Assembly: GCA_000720845.1 (NCBI GenBank)
Contig: JODU01000001.1
Coordinates: 434,001-498,000, forward strand
From: Kitasatospora aureofaciens
GTDB lineage: Bacteria > Actinomycetota > Actinomycetes > Streptomycetales > Streptomycetaceae
DNA length: 64,000 nt
Reading direction: 5' to 3'
The position numbers and the translations under genes were made by a program. Numbering within the stretch: the stretch's first letter is position 1; each line of letters starts with the position of its first letter. Below, piece after piece: positions 24,016 through 33,099 of this stretch. The notes under the pieces were generated by a model, which was not told the DNA's origin, ran no database searches, and saw only the letters and a program-made list of their open reading frames with translations.

Positions 24016-25128
24016 CTACTCGCCCTCCGGCGACCGCGGCGGACTGACCGTCGTACGCGGCGGGCGCCGCTGCGACGACGTGCGCACGATCAGTTCGGTC
24101 GGTATCACCTGCTCGACCGGCTGGTCGGAGTGCAGCCCCTCGATCGCGTCGATGAGGACCTGGATCACGGCGGTGCCGATGCGGCGGGGTTTCAGCGACA
24201 GGGTCGTGATGGGCGGCTCGGTGCTGGCGTACACCGTGGACTCGCTGCAGCAGACCAGCAGCAGGTCCTCGGGGACGCGCAGCCCGTAGCGGCGGGCGGC
24301 GGCGAGCAGGTCGGTGCCGTTCGGGTCGAACAGGCCGTAGACGGCGTCGGGCCGGTCCGGACGGGCGAGCAGCCGGTCGGCGGCGACCGCGCCGGCGCAC
24401 GGGTCGTGCGCCGGATAGGCCTCGTAGACCGGGTCCTGGCCCACGCGCTCGCACCAGCGCAGGTAGGCGGTGGTCGACAGGTGGGTGTACGTGTCCGTGG
24501 TGGTGCCGGTGAGCAGGCCGATCCTGCGGGCGCCGGCCTCGGCGAGGTGGTCGAGGATGCCGAGTACGGCCGCCTCGTGGTCGTTGTCGACCCAGGCGGT
24601 GACCGGCAGCGAGCCGGCCGGTCGGCCGTCGGAGACGACGGGCAGGCCCTGGCGGACCAGTTCGCTGACGACCGGGTCGTGGTCCGAGGGGTCGATGACG
24701 ACCGTGCCGTCGAGCGCGACGTTGGACCACACGTCGTGACGGGAGGTCGCCGGGAGGATGACGAGGGCGTAGCCGCGGGCGAGCGCGGCGGAGGTGGCGG
24801 CGCGCGCCATCTCGGCGAAGTACGCGAACTCGGTGAAGGTGAAAGGTTCATCCCCGTACGTCGTCACGGTCAGGCCGATGAGTCCGGACTTGCCGGTGCG
24901 GAGCGTGCGGGCGGCGGCCGAGGGCCGGTAGCCCAGCCGGTCGGCGACCTCGCGCACATGGCGCCGGGTGGCATCCGGGAGTCGGCCCTTGCCGTTGAGG
25001 GCGTCGGAGACGGTAGTGATGGACACTCCGGCGGCGGCGGCCACGTCCCTGATGCCCGCCCGGCCCGGCCGGCTGCCTCGACGTGAGGTTTCCGCGCGGC
25101 TCACCTGGTGCTTCCCTGCTGCTGTCAT
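24016..25128 (-). CDS. LacI-family transcriptional regulator
   Basis: A 370-residue LacI/GalR repressor. The helix-turn-helix and hinge helix are at residues 25-80 (IRDVAAAAGVSITTVSDALNGKGRL, ATRRHVREVADRLGYRP, AAARTLRTGKSG), followed by a sugar-type periplasmic-binding fold with LLTGTTTDTYTHLSTTAYLRWCE and the C-terminal VIQVLIDAIEG pattern. The N-terminal 24 residues are an extra basic tail. It is divergent from hisC, with no sugar genes nearby, so its target and inducer are unclear. Start ATG 25128 (not 25194) drops a Cys-rich extension unlike the family. Confidence 0.9.
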   Translation of the reverse strand: MTAAGKHQVSRAETSRRGSRPGRAGIRDVAAAAGVSITTVSDALNGKGRLPDATRRHVREVADRLGYRPSAAARTLRTGKSGLIGLTVTTYGDEPFTFTEFAYFAEMARAATSAALARGYALVILPATSRHDVWSNVALDGTVVIDPSDHDPVVSELVRQGLPVVSDGRPAGSLPVTAWVDNDHEAAVLGILDHLAEAGARRIGLLTGTTTDTYTHLSTTAYLRWCERVGQDPVYEAYPAHDPCAGAVAADRLLARPDRPDAVYGLFDPNGTDLLAAARRYGLRVPEDLLLVCCSESTVYASTEPPITTLSLKPRRIGTAVIQVLIDAIEGLHSDQPVEQVIPTELIVRTSSQRRPPRTTVSPPRSPEGE

Positions 25129-25529
25129 GGCGAGCCGATAGTAGGGCTCATGGGGTGGGGTAGTGCGGACGCATATGCACGCGTTGACAGTCACGTTTCT
25201 GCATGATCATTTATGCCGAACGCCCTTGGAAAGCAAGCCAGTTAGACCGACCCACCCCATTACCTGACGTGTTGACCAGTGAGGGCCTGCGGGGTGGCGG
25301 ATGTTGCGAAGAGGTCTCAACTCACCTGCACGAGGGATGCGCGCCACGGCGCGAGCCACCGGCGCGTAGATATATGTGCGGCGCGCCCCCCGAATCGTGC
25401 GCCTTCGTGCCCTGATGCCCTTGATGCCAGTGTGTCGGACGAGGTCTGCTCCCCCCTATACGCAGCGGCGGCGAATCCTCATAGGGTGAGGAGTATTCGA
25501 TGCCGGTGGTGGCCACGAGGAGGACTGCG
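25129..25529. other. 401-bp gap between the LacI and hisC genes
   Basis: No gene is supported. It must hold divergent promoters. A TTGACA is seen at 25184-25189. Just before hisC, CCTCATAGGGTGAGG forms a small inverted repeat containing a TAGGGT -10-like sequence. Confidence 0.5.
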
Positions 25530-26609
25530 GTGAGCGAGAAGAGCCCCAAGCTGCGTGCCGAGCTGGAGGGGATTCCCACCTACAAGCCGGGCAAGCCCGC
25601 CGCGGCCGAGGGCCCGGTGGCCTACAAGCTGTCCTCCAACGAGAACCCCTATCCGCCCCTGCCGGGCGTGATGGAGACGGTGACGGCCGCCGCAGCCTCC
25701 TTCAACCGGTACCCGGACATGGCCTGCACATCGCTGATGAGTGAGCTGTCGGACGGCTTCGGGGTGCCCCTGGCCCACCTGGCCACCGGCACCGGGTCGG
25801 TCGGTGTGGCCCAGCAGCTGATCCAGGCGACCTCGGGCCCCGGCGACGAGGTGATCTACGCCTGGCGCTCCTTCGAGGCGTACCCGATCATCACGCAGAT
25901 CAGCGGGGCGACGTCCGTGCAGGTGCCGCTGACCCCGGGCGAGGAGCACGACCTGGACGCGATGGCGGACGCCATCACCGACCGGACCCGGCTGATCTTC
26001 GTCTGCAACCCCAACAACCCCACGGGCACGGTGGTGCGGCGGGCCGAGCTGGAGCGGTTCCTGGACCGGGTGCCGAGCGATGTGCTGGTGGTCCTCGACG
26101 AGGCCTACCGCGAGTTCATCCGCGACGCGGAGGTCCCGGACGGCGTCGAGTTCTACCGTGAGCGGCCCAACGTCTGCGTCCTGCGCACCTTCTCCAAGGC
26201 CTACGGTCTGGCAGGTCTGCGGGTCGGGTTCGCGATCGCCCACGAGCCGGTGGCGGCGGCGCTGCGCAAGACGGCGGTGCCCTTCGGGGTCAGCCAGATC
26301 GCGCAGGAGGCGGCGATCGCCTCGCTGCGCGCGGAGGACGAGCTGATCGGCCGGGTCGGCTCGCTGGTGTGCGAGCGCACCCGCGTGGTCGACGGGCTGC
26401 GCGCGCAGGGCTGGACGGTGCCGGAGACCCAGGCCAACTTCGTCTGGCTGCGGCTGGGGGAGCGCACGCTCGCCTTCGCGGACGCCTGTGAGCGGGCCGG
26501 CGTGGTCGTCCGCCCCTTCGCGGGTGAGGGCGTGCGCGTGACGGTCGGGGAGAGCGAGGCGAACGACATCTTCCTGAAGGTGTCCGAGGAGTTCCGCAAG
26601 GAGCTGTAG
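25530..26609 (+). CDS. hisC: Histidinol-phosphate aminotransferase-type enzyme (HisC2-like)
   Basis: Fold-type I PLP aminotransferase of 359 residues, also called aromatic/phenylalanine aminotransferase. Visible features are SSNENPY near the N-terminus, the NPNNPTG motif (about residue 160), the Asp of VVLDEAYREF, and the PLP lysine in RTFSKAYGLAGLRVG. It may transaminate histidinol phosphate, phenylalanine or both. GTG 25530 follows GAGGAGG by six bases and gives the length I recall for S. coelicolor; ATG 25500 also has a usable site and would add ten residues. It is not next to other his genes. Confidence 0.9.
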   Translation: MSEKSPKLRAELEGIPTYKPGKPAAAEGPVAYKLSSNENPYPPLPGVMETVTAAAASFNRYPDMACTSLMSELSDGFGVPLAHLATGTGSVGVAQQLIQATSGPGDEVIYAWRSFEAYPIITQISGATSVQVPLTPGEEHDLDAMADAITDRTRLIFVCNPNNPTGTVVRRAELERFLDRVPSDVLVVLDEAYREFIRDAEVPDGVEFYRERPNVCVLRTFSKAYGLAGLRVGFAIAHEPVAAALRKTAVPFGVSQIAQEAAIASLRAEDELIGRVGSLVCERTRVVDGLRAQGWTVPETQANFVWLRLGERTLAFADACERAGVVVRPFAGEGVRVTVGESEANDIFLKVSEEFRKEL

Positions 26610-26632
26610 CCCTCACCGGGACGGGACGACAC

Positions 26633-26665
26633 ATCGCGGGACGGCAGGAGCCGTCCCGCGATTTC
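26633..26665 (+). terminator. Terminator after hisC
   Basis: A 13-bp perfect stem (26633-26645 with 26650-26662) with a four-base loop and TTT after it, 23 bases past the hisC stop. It isolates hisC from the cyd operon. Confidence 0.85.
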
Positions 26666-26791
26666 GCATGCCGGGAGCACGGCTCCCGGCCCTCGGACCC
26701 AACGGTCTGCCGAAGATCCGGCGAAGGGGTTGACGTCACAGGGGACCCCCCTTCCGGTGTCGAAAAGCAGTAGGTCATAATTGCTTGTGAA

Positions 26792-26807
26792 TGTGAACGC
26801 GTTCACA
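26792..26807. promoter_or_regulatory. Rex operator (ROP) of the cyd operon
   Basis: TGTGAACGCGTTCACA, a perfect palindrome inside TTGTGAATGTGAACGCGTTC..., matches the Rex operator described for S. coelicolor. It lies 93 bases upstream of the cydA start. Rex senses NADH/NAD+ and releases DNA when NADH is high, so cydABCD should be induced under low respiration. The site is much more AT-rich than the flanks. Confidence 0.9.
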
Positions 26808-26899
26808 AGCGTGTCCCGATTGCGCCCGCGTTGGGTGTGACAAACGCGCTCAAACCGCCGCTGACCACGGCGGTGTGGCGATGTGAGGAGAGTGACGAC

Positions 26900-28405
26900 G
26901 TGGACCTGGCTCTGGCGCCGGAGACGCTGGCGCGATGGCAGTTCGGCATCACGACCGTCTACCACTTCCTGTTCGTCCCGCTGACGATCTCGCTGGCCGC
27001 TCTGACGGCCGGACTGCAGACCGCCTGGGTCCGCACGGAGAAGGAGAAGTACCTCAGGGCGACCAAGTTCTGGGGCAAGCTCTTCCTGATCAACATCGCG
27101 ATGGGTGTCGTCACCGGCATCGTGCAGGAGTTCCAGTTCGGCATGAACTGGTCCGACTACTCCCGCTTCGTCGGTGATGTCTTCGGCGCTCCGCTCGCCT
27201 TCGAGGCGCTGATCGCCTTCTTCTTCGAGTCCACCTTCATCGGGCTGTGGATCTTCGGCTGGGACAAGCTCCCCAAGAAGATCCACCTGGCCTGCATCTG
27301 GATGGTCTCGATCGGCACTCTGCTGTCGGCGTACTTCATCCTCGCGGCCAACTCCTGGATGCAGCACCCCGTCGGCTACCGGATCAACGAGGAGAAGGGC
27401 CGCGCCGAGCTCACCGACTTCTGGCAGGTCCTCACCCAGAACACCACCCTCAACCAGGTCTTCCACAGCTTCTCGGCAGCCTTCCTCACGGGCGGCGCCT
27501 TCATGGTCGGTATCGCCGCGTTCCACCTGATGCGCAAGAAGCACATCCCGGTGATGCGGACCTCGCTCCGGCTCGGCCTGGTGACCCTGGCGGTCGGCGG
27601 CCTGCTCACCGCGGTCAGCGGCGACACCCTCGGCAAGGTCATGTACGAGCAGCAGCCGATGAAGATGGCCGCCGCCGAGGCCCTGTGGGACGGCGAGCGG
27701 CCGGCTCCCTTCTCGGTGTTCGCCTACGGGGACGTCGACAAGGGACACAACAAGGTGGCCCTGGAGATCCCCGGCCTGCTGTCCTTCCTCGCACACAGCG
27801 ACTTCGAGTCCTACGTGCCCGGCATCAACGACACCAACAAGGCCCTCCAGGAGCAGTTCGGCCCCGGTGACTACAAGCCCATCGTCCCCGTCGCCTACTG
27901 GGGCTTCCGCTGGATGATCGGCTTCGGCATGGCGTCCTTCTCGCTCGGCCTGCTGGGCCTGTGGCTGACGCGGAAGCGGTTCCTGCTGCCACCGGCCCTG
28001 CGCACCGGGGAGGACGAGGTCCCGCGGCTGGTGCTGCTGAAGAAGCCGCTCGGGGCGAAGCTCACTCGGATGTACTGGCTGCTGGCGCTGTGGACGATGG
28101 CCTTCCCGCTGATCGCCAACTCCTGGGGCTGGATCTTCACGGAGATGGGCCGCCAGCCCTGGGTGGTCTACGGCGTGATGCAGACCCGCGACGCGGTCTC
28201 CCCCGGCGTCTCCACCGCCGAGGTCATCATCTCGATGTCCGTCTTCACCCTGCTGTACGCCGTGCTGGCCGTCATCGAGGTCAAGCTCCTGGCGAAGTAC
28301 GTGAAGGCGGGACCGCCCGAGCTGACCGAGGCCGACCTCAATCCGCCCACGAAGATCGGCGGCGACGCCCGTGACGCCGACAAGCCGATGGCCTTCTCGT
28401 ACTAG
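26900..28405 (+). CDS. cydA: Cytochrome bd oxidase subunit I (CydA)
   Basis: Haem-carrying catalytic subunit of the high-affinity quinol oxidase in the cytoplasmic membrane. The 501-residue protein has the first-helix motif RWQFGITTVYHFLFVPLTI (haem ligand His), the quinol Q-loop signature EQQPMKMAAAEAL and the haem-ligand region WMIGFGM. The Q-loop is of the short type usual in actinobacteria. I chose GTG 26900 because GAGGAG lies nine bases before it; an upstream in-frame extension to 26831 has no family similarity. It is the first gene after the Rex operator and is followed after 20 bases by cydB. Confidence 0.97.
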   Translation: MDLALAPETLARWQFGITTVYHFLFVPLTISLAALTAGLQTAWVRTEKEKYLRATKFWGKLFLINIAMGVVTGIVQEFQFGMNWSDYSRFVGDVFGAPLAFEALIAFFFESTFIGLWIFGWDKLPKKIHLACIWMVSIGTLLSAYFILAANSWMQHPVGYRINEEKGRAELTDFWQVLTQNTTLNQVFHSFSAAFLTGGAFMVGIAAFHLMRKKHIPVMRTSLRLGLVTLAVGGLLTAVSGDTLGKVMYEQQPMKMAAAEALWDGERPAPFSVFAYGDVDKGHNKVALEIPGLLSFLAHSDFESYVPGINDTNKALQEQFGPGDYKPIVPVAYWGFRWMIGFGMASFSLGLLGLWLTRKRFLLPPALRTGEDEVPRLVLLKKPLGAKLTRMYWLLALWTMAFPLIANSWGWIFTEMGRQPWVVYGVMQTRDAVSPGVSTAEVIISMSVFTLLYAVLAVIEVKLLAKYVKAGPPELTEADLNPPTKIGGDARDADKPMAFSY

Positions 28406-28425
28406 GCCGAGGGAGCTGCACAGTC

Positions 28426-29430
28426 ATGGAACTGCACGACGTCTGGTTCGTTCTGATCGCCGTCCTGTGGACCGGCTACTTCTTCCTGGAGGGCTTCGAC
28501 TTCGGGGTCGGTGTCCTGACCAAGCTGCTCGCCCGGAACCGGGCCGAGAAGCGGGTCCTGATCAACACCATCGGCCCCGTGTGGGACGGCAACGAGGTGT
28601 GGCTGCTCACGGCCGGCGGGGCCACCTTCGCCGCCTTCCCCGAGTGGTACGCCACGCTCTTCTCCGGGTTCTACCTCCCGCTCCTGGTCATCCTGGTCTG
28701 CCTGATCGTCCGGGGCGTCGCCTTCGAGTACCGCGTGAAGCGGCCCGAGGAGAAGTGGCAGCGCAACTGGGAGACGGCGATCTTCTGGACCTCGCTGATC
28801 CCCGCTTTCCTGTGGGGCGTGGCCTTCGGCAACATCGTTCACGGCGTGGAGATCGACCGGGACCTGGAGTACGTCGGCTCGGTCTGGGACCTGCTCAACC
28901 CGTACGCCCTTCTCGGGGGCCTGGTGACGCTGACCCTGTTCACCTTCCACGGCACCGTGTTCACGGCGCTCAAGACCGTCGGCGAGATCCGTGAGCGGGC
29001 GCGGACCCTGGCGCTGCGGGTCGGTCTGGTCACGGCCGTGCTGGCGCTGGCCTTCCTGCTCTGGACGCAGGCCGACAGCGGGGACGCCAAGAGCCTGGTC
29101 GCCCTCGTGGTGGCCGTCGCCGCCCTGGTCGCCGCGCTGATGGCGAACCAGGCCGGGCGTGAGGGCTGGTCGTTCACCCTGTCCGGCGTCACCATCGTGG
29201 CCGCCGTAGCGATGCTCTTCCTGACGCTCTTCCCGAACGTCATGCCGTCCACGCTGAACGCGGACTGGAGTCTCACCGTCACCAACGCCTCGTCCAGCGC
29301 CTACACGCTCAAGATCATGACCTGGCTGGCCGTGATCGCCACACCGGTCGTCCTGCTCTACCAGGGCTGGACGTACTGGGTGTTCCGCAAGCGCATCGGC
29401 ACCCAGCACCTCGCCGACGCCGCGCACTGA
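28426..29430 (+). CDS. cydB: Cytochrome bd oxidase subunit II (CydB)
   Basis: Membrane partner of CydA, 334 residues with about eight helices. It starts MELHDVWFVLIAVLWTGYFFLEGFDFGVG, the characteristic first helix of CydB, and has GPVWDGNEVWLLTAGGA in the second. It is 20 bases downstream of cydA and 69 upstream of cydCD, so the genes form one operon. Two parS sites lie in the gap before cydCD. Confidence 0.97.
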   Translation: MELHDVWFVLIAVLWTGYFFLEGFDFGVGVLTKLLARNRAEKRVLINTIGPVWDGNEVWLLTAGGATFAAFPEWYATLFSGFYLPLLVILVCLIVRGVAFEYRVKRPEEKWQRNWETAIFWTSLIPAFLWGVAFGNIVHGVEIDRDLEYVGSVWDLLNPYALLGGLVTLTLFTFHGTVFTALKTVGEIRERARTLALRVGLVTAVLALAFLLWTQADSGDAKSLVALVVAVAALVAALMANQAGREGWSFTLSGVTIVAAVAMLFLTLFPNVMPSTLNADWSLTVTNASSSAYTLKIMTWLAVIATPVVLLYQGWTYWVFRKRIGTQHLADAAH

Positions 29431-29445
29431 GTCCAGCGGGGGTGC

Positions 29446-29459
29446 GTTTCACGTGAAAC
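29446..29459. promoter_or_regulatory. parS site, perfect, between cydB and cydCD
   Basis: Perfect GTTTCACGTGAAAC, 47 bases from a second perfect copy. Both sit within the cyd operon rather than in a silent gap. Confidence 0.9.
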
Positions 29460-29492
29460 GCGGGGAAACGCACCCACCTCGCAGGAGGGCCT

Positions 29493-29506
29493 GTTTCACG
29501 TGAAAC
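29493..29506. promoter_or_regulatory. parS site, perfect, covering the cydCD start codon
   Basis: Perfect GTTTCACGTGAAAC whose central GTG (29500-29502) is the start codon of cydCD. ParB bound here would cover the beginning of the gene. Confidence 0.9.
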
Positions 29507-32500
29507 CCATCGATCCACGTCTTCTGCGGTACGCGCGCGCCACCCGGATCTTCCTGGCGGCGGTCGTCGCCCTGGGCGCCGTCGGAGCCGGACTGCTCGT
29601 CGCGCAGGCGATGCTCGTCGCCGAGGTGGTGGTCGGCGCCTTCCAGCACGGCACGACGGCCGCCGGACTCCGTACGCCGCTGCTGCTCCTGGCGGCCGTC
29701 GCCTGCGGCCGGGCGCTGGTCGGCTGGCTCACCGAACTGGCCGCGCACCGGGCGAGCGCGGCGGTGAAGTCGGAGCTGCGGGGCCGGCTGCTGGAGCGGG
29801 CCACCGCGCTCGGCCCCGGCTGGCTGGGCGGACAGCGGACCGGCTCGCTGGTCGCCCTCGCCACCCGGGGCGTCGACGCCCTCGACGACTACTTCTCGCG
29901 CTATCTGCCGCAACTGGGTCTCGCGGTGGTCGTGCCGGTGGCGGTACTGGCCCGCATCGTCACCGAGGACTGGGTCTCGGCGGCCATCATCGTCGGCACC
30001 CTGCCCCTCATCCCGGTCTTCATGATGCTGATCGGCTGGGCCACCCAGTCCCGGATGGACCGCCAGTGGCGGCTGCTGTCACGACTGTCCGGACACTTCC
30101 TGGACGTGGTCGCCGGGCTGCCGACGCTGAAGGTCTTCGGCCGGGCCAAGGCCCAAGCCGAGTCGATCAAACGCATCACCGGCGAGTACCGCCGGGCGAC
30201 CCTGCGGACCCTGCGGATCGCCTTCCTGTCGTCCTTCGCGCTGGAACTGCTCGCCACCCTGTCCGTGGCGCTCGTCGCCGTCACCATCGGCATGCGCCTG
30301 GTCCACGGGGACATGGCCCTGTACGACGGCCTGGTGGTGCTGGTCCTCGCACCCGAGGCCTATCTGCCGTTGCGGCAGGTGGGGGCGCAGTACCACGCGG
30401 CGGCCGAGGGTCTCGCCGCCGCCGAGGACATCTTCTCGGTGCTGGAGCGTCCCGTTCCGGCGTCGGGGACCGGGCCGGTTCCGGCGGACGGCGCCCTGGC
30501 CTTCGAGAACGTGACGGTCCGCTACCCCGGGCGCGACACGGCGGCCGTGACGGACGTGAACCTGACCGTCGAGCCCGGGGAGACGGTCGCGCTCGTCGGC
30601 CCCAGCGGGGCGGGCAAGTCGACGCTCCTGCACGCCCTGCTCGGCTTCGTCCCCCCGACCGGGGGACGGGTCCTGGTCGGGGGAGCCGACCTCTCCTCCC
30701 TCGACGTGGCGCAGTGGCACGCCCGCGTCGCGTGGGTGCCGCAGCACCCGCACCTGTTCGCCGGCACCATCGCGGAGAACGTACGGCTGGCCCGGCCGGA
30801 CGCCGACGACACCGACCTCCGCCGGGCCCTGCGGGAGGCGGGAGCGCTGGAGTTCGTGGACGCGCTCCCCGAGGGCACGGCGACGGTCCTGGGGGAGGGC
30901 GGTACCGGCCTGTCCGCTGGGCAGCGGCAGCGGCTGGCGCTGGCCAGGGCGTTTCTCGCGGACCGGCCGGTGCTGCTGCTCGACGAGCCGACGGCGGCCT
31001 TGGACGGGGCCACCGAGGCCGAGGTCGTGGCCGCCGTGCGCAGGCTGGCGAAGGGGCGGACGGTCCTGCTGGTGGTGCACCGCCCGGCACTGCTGGAGGT
31101 GGCCGACCGGGTGGTGCGGCTGGACGCGCCGGCAACGGTCGCCGTGCCCGACCGCACCGGCGGGCTGCCGGTCGCCGGGGAGGCGAGCCCTCGCACCCCC
31201 GCTCCGGGTGCCCTCGACGAACCGGCCGCTGTGCCCGCCCGGCCGGCCGAGTCCGCCGCGCACGCGCGCGGAGGCGTGCTGTCCCGGGTCCGTGCCATGT
31301 CCGGGTCCCGGCGCGGGCGGCTCGGCCTCGCGCTGCTGCTCAGCGGTCTGGCGCTGGGCAGTGCCGTGGGCCTGATGGCGACCTCCGGATACCTCATCTC
31401 GCGGGCCTCCGAGCAGCCGCCGGTGCTGTACCTGATGGTGGCCGTGACGGCGACGCGCGCCTTCGGGATCGGGCGGGCCGTGTTCCGCTACGCGGAGCGG
31501 CTCGTGTCGCACGACGCCGTGCTGCGGATGCTGGCCGACACGCGGGTCGCCGTGTACCGGCGGCTGGAGCGGCTGGCCCCGGTGGGACTGCGCAGCAGCC
31601 GCCGCGGCGACCTGCTGACCCGGCTCGTCGCCGACGTCGACGCCTTGCAGGACTACTGGCTGCGCTGGCTGCTGCCCGCCGGCAGCGCGCTGATCGTCTC
31701 CGTCGCCTCGGTCGGTTTCACGGCCTGGCTGCTGCCGGAGGCGGGCGTCGTGCTCGCGGTCGGCCTGCTCGCCGCCGGGGCCGGTGTCCCGCTGGTCACC
31801 GCGGCCGTGGCCCGGCGGGCCGAGCGCAGGCTCGCCCCCGCCAGGGGTGAACTGGCCACCCGCGTCACGGAGCTGCTCACCGGCACCGCCGAGCTGACCG
31901 TCGCCGGAGCCCTGCCCGGCCGTGCCGCCGAGGCGCGGCGGGCCGACGGCACCCTCACCCGGATCGCCTCGCGGGCCGCCACCGCCACCGCGCTGGGCGA
32001 CGGGCTCACCGCGCTCGTCTCCGGCCTGACCGTCGCGGCCGCCGCCCTCGTCGCGGTCCAGGCCGCCGCCGACGGCCGGCTCGCCGGCGTGGCCGTGGCC
32101 GTCGTCGTCCTCACGCCGCTGGCCGCCTTCGAGGCCGTACTCGGACTGCCGCTCGCCGTGCAGTACCGGCAGCGCGTGCGCAGGAGCGCCGAGCGTGTGT
32201 ACGAGGTGCTCGACGCCCCGGAGCCGGTGCGCGAGCCCGAGGTGCCCCGGCCGGCACCCGCCTCGCCGTTCCCGGTGGTCCTCAAGGGGCTGGCCGCGCG
32301 CCATGCTGGGCAGGACAGGGACGCGCTGGCGGACCTGGACCTGACGCTGGCACAGGGACGCCGCGTCGCCGTGGTCGGAGCGTCCGGGTCCGGCAAGACG
32401 ACCCTGGCCCAGGTGCTGCTCCGCTTCCTCGACCCGGACGCGGGCTCCTACACGCTGGCCGGTGTCGACGCCTACGCCCTGGCCGGCGACGACGTACGGC

Positions 32501-33018
32501 GGCTCGTCGGACTGTGTGCCCAGGACGCGCACCTCTTCGACAGCTCGGTCCGCGAGAATGTGCTGCTGGCCAGGAAGGACGCCACCGAGGGCGAACTGCG
32601 CGACGCGCTGGCGCGGGCCCGGCTGCTGGAGTGGGCCGACAGTCTGCCCGACGGCCTGGACACGCTGGTCGGTGAGTACGGGGCCCGGCTCTCCGGTGGC
32701 CAGCGCCAGCGGCTGGCGCTGGCCCGGGCGCTGCTCGCCGACTTCCCCGTCCTCGTCCTCGACGAGCCCGCCGAGCATCTCGACCTGCCGACCGCCGACG
32801 CGCTCACCGCCGATCTGCTGGCCGCCACCGAGGGCCGTACGAGCCTGCTGATCACCCACCGGCTGGCGGGACTGCGGGCCGTGGACGAGGTGATCGTCCT
32901 GGACCGCGGCCGGGTCGTGCAGCGCGGTACGTACGCGGAGCTGGCGGCCGTGCCGGGACCGCTGCGGGAGATGGCCGGACGGGAGGCGGCGGCGGAACTG
33001 CTGGTGGGGGCACGGTGA
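29500..33018 (+). CDS. cydCD: Fused CydD-CydC ABC transporter for cytochrome bd assembly
   Basis: Exports thiol (cysteine/glutathione-type) and is needed to mature cytochrome bd. A single 1172-residue chain holds two halves, each with six membrane helices and an ATP-binding domain. The first nucleotide-binding domain has Walker A GPSGAGKST and signature LSAGQRQRLALA; the second has GASGSGKTT and LSGGQRQRLALA. Each also has a Walker B of the form LLLDEPTA or VLDEPAE. Such CydDC fusions are typical of Streptomyces. It starts at GTG 29500 after GCAGGAGGG (spacing about 10). The start codon lies inside a parS site. Confidence 0.96.
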   Translation: MKPIDPRLLRYARATRIFLAAVVALGAVGAGLLVAQAMLVAEVVVGAFQHGTTAAGLRTPLLLLAAVACGRALVGWLTELAAHRASAAVKSELRGRLLERATALGPGWLGGQRTGSLVALATRGVDALDDYFSRYLPQLGLAVVVPVAVLARIVTEDWVSAAIIVGTLPLIPVFMMLIGWATQSRMDRQWRLLSRLSGHFLDVVAGLPTLKVFGRAKAQAESIKRITGEYRRATLRTLRIAFLSSFALELLATLSVALVAVTIGMRLVHGDMALYDGLVVLVLAPEAYLPLRQVGAQYHAAAEGLAAAEDIFSVLERPVPASGTGPVPADGALAFENVTVRYPGRDTAAVTDVNLTVEPGETVALVGPSGAGKSTLLHALLGFVPPTGGRVLVGGADLSSLDVAQWHARVAWVPQHPHLFAGTIAENVRLARPDADDTDLRRALREAGALEFVDALPEGTATVLGEGGTGLSAGQRQRLALARAFLADRPVLLLDEPTAALDGATEAEVVAAVRRLAKGRTVLLVVHRPALLEVADRVVRLDAPATVAVPDRTGGLPVAGEASPRTPAPGALDEPAAVPARPAESAAHARGGVLSRVRAMSGSRRGRLGLALLLSGLALGSAVGLMATSGYLISRASEQPPVLYLMVAVTATRAFGIGRAVFRYAERLVSHDAVLRMLADTRVAVYRRLERLAPVGLRSSRRGDLLTRLVADVDALQDYWLRWLLPAGSALIVSVASVGFTAWLLPEAGVVLAVGLLAAGAGVPLVTAAVARRAERRLAPARGELATRVTELLTGTAELTVAGALPGRAAEARRADGTLTRIASRAATATALGDGLTALVSGLTVAAAALVAVQAAADGRLAGVAVAVVVLTPLAAFEAVLGLPLAVQYRQRVRRSAERVYEVLDAPEPVREPEVPRPAPASPFPVVLKGLAARHAGQDRDALADLDLTLAQGRRVAVVGASGSGKTTLAQVLLRFLDPDAGSYTLAGVDAYALAGDDVRRLVGLCAQDAHLFDSSVRENVLLARKDATEGELRDALARARLLEWADSLPDGLDTLVGEYGARLSGGQRQRLALARALLADFPVLVLDEPAEHLDLPTADALTADLLAATEGRTSLLITHRLAGLRAVDEVIVLDRGRVVQRGTYAELAAVPGPLREMAGREAAAELLVGAR

Positions 33019-33099
33019 CCGGACGGCCCGGCCACGAGTCCGCGAAAGTTTTCGGTAAACCGACTTTCCTGAACAAAAAGGTCTCATTAGGCTCGGGTC

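Noticed and set aside
23600..25500. tRNA or attachment site near the LacI gene
   Set aside because: Looked for because related strains carry an integrated element in this area by my recollection; no cloverleaf or att repeat was seen.
25322..25579. Minus-strand open frame before hisC
   Set aside because: Overlaps the hisC start and has no recognisable domain.
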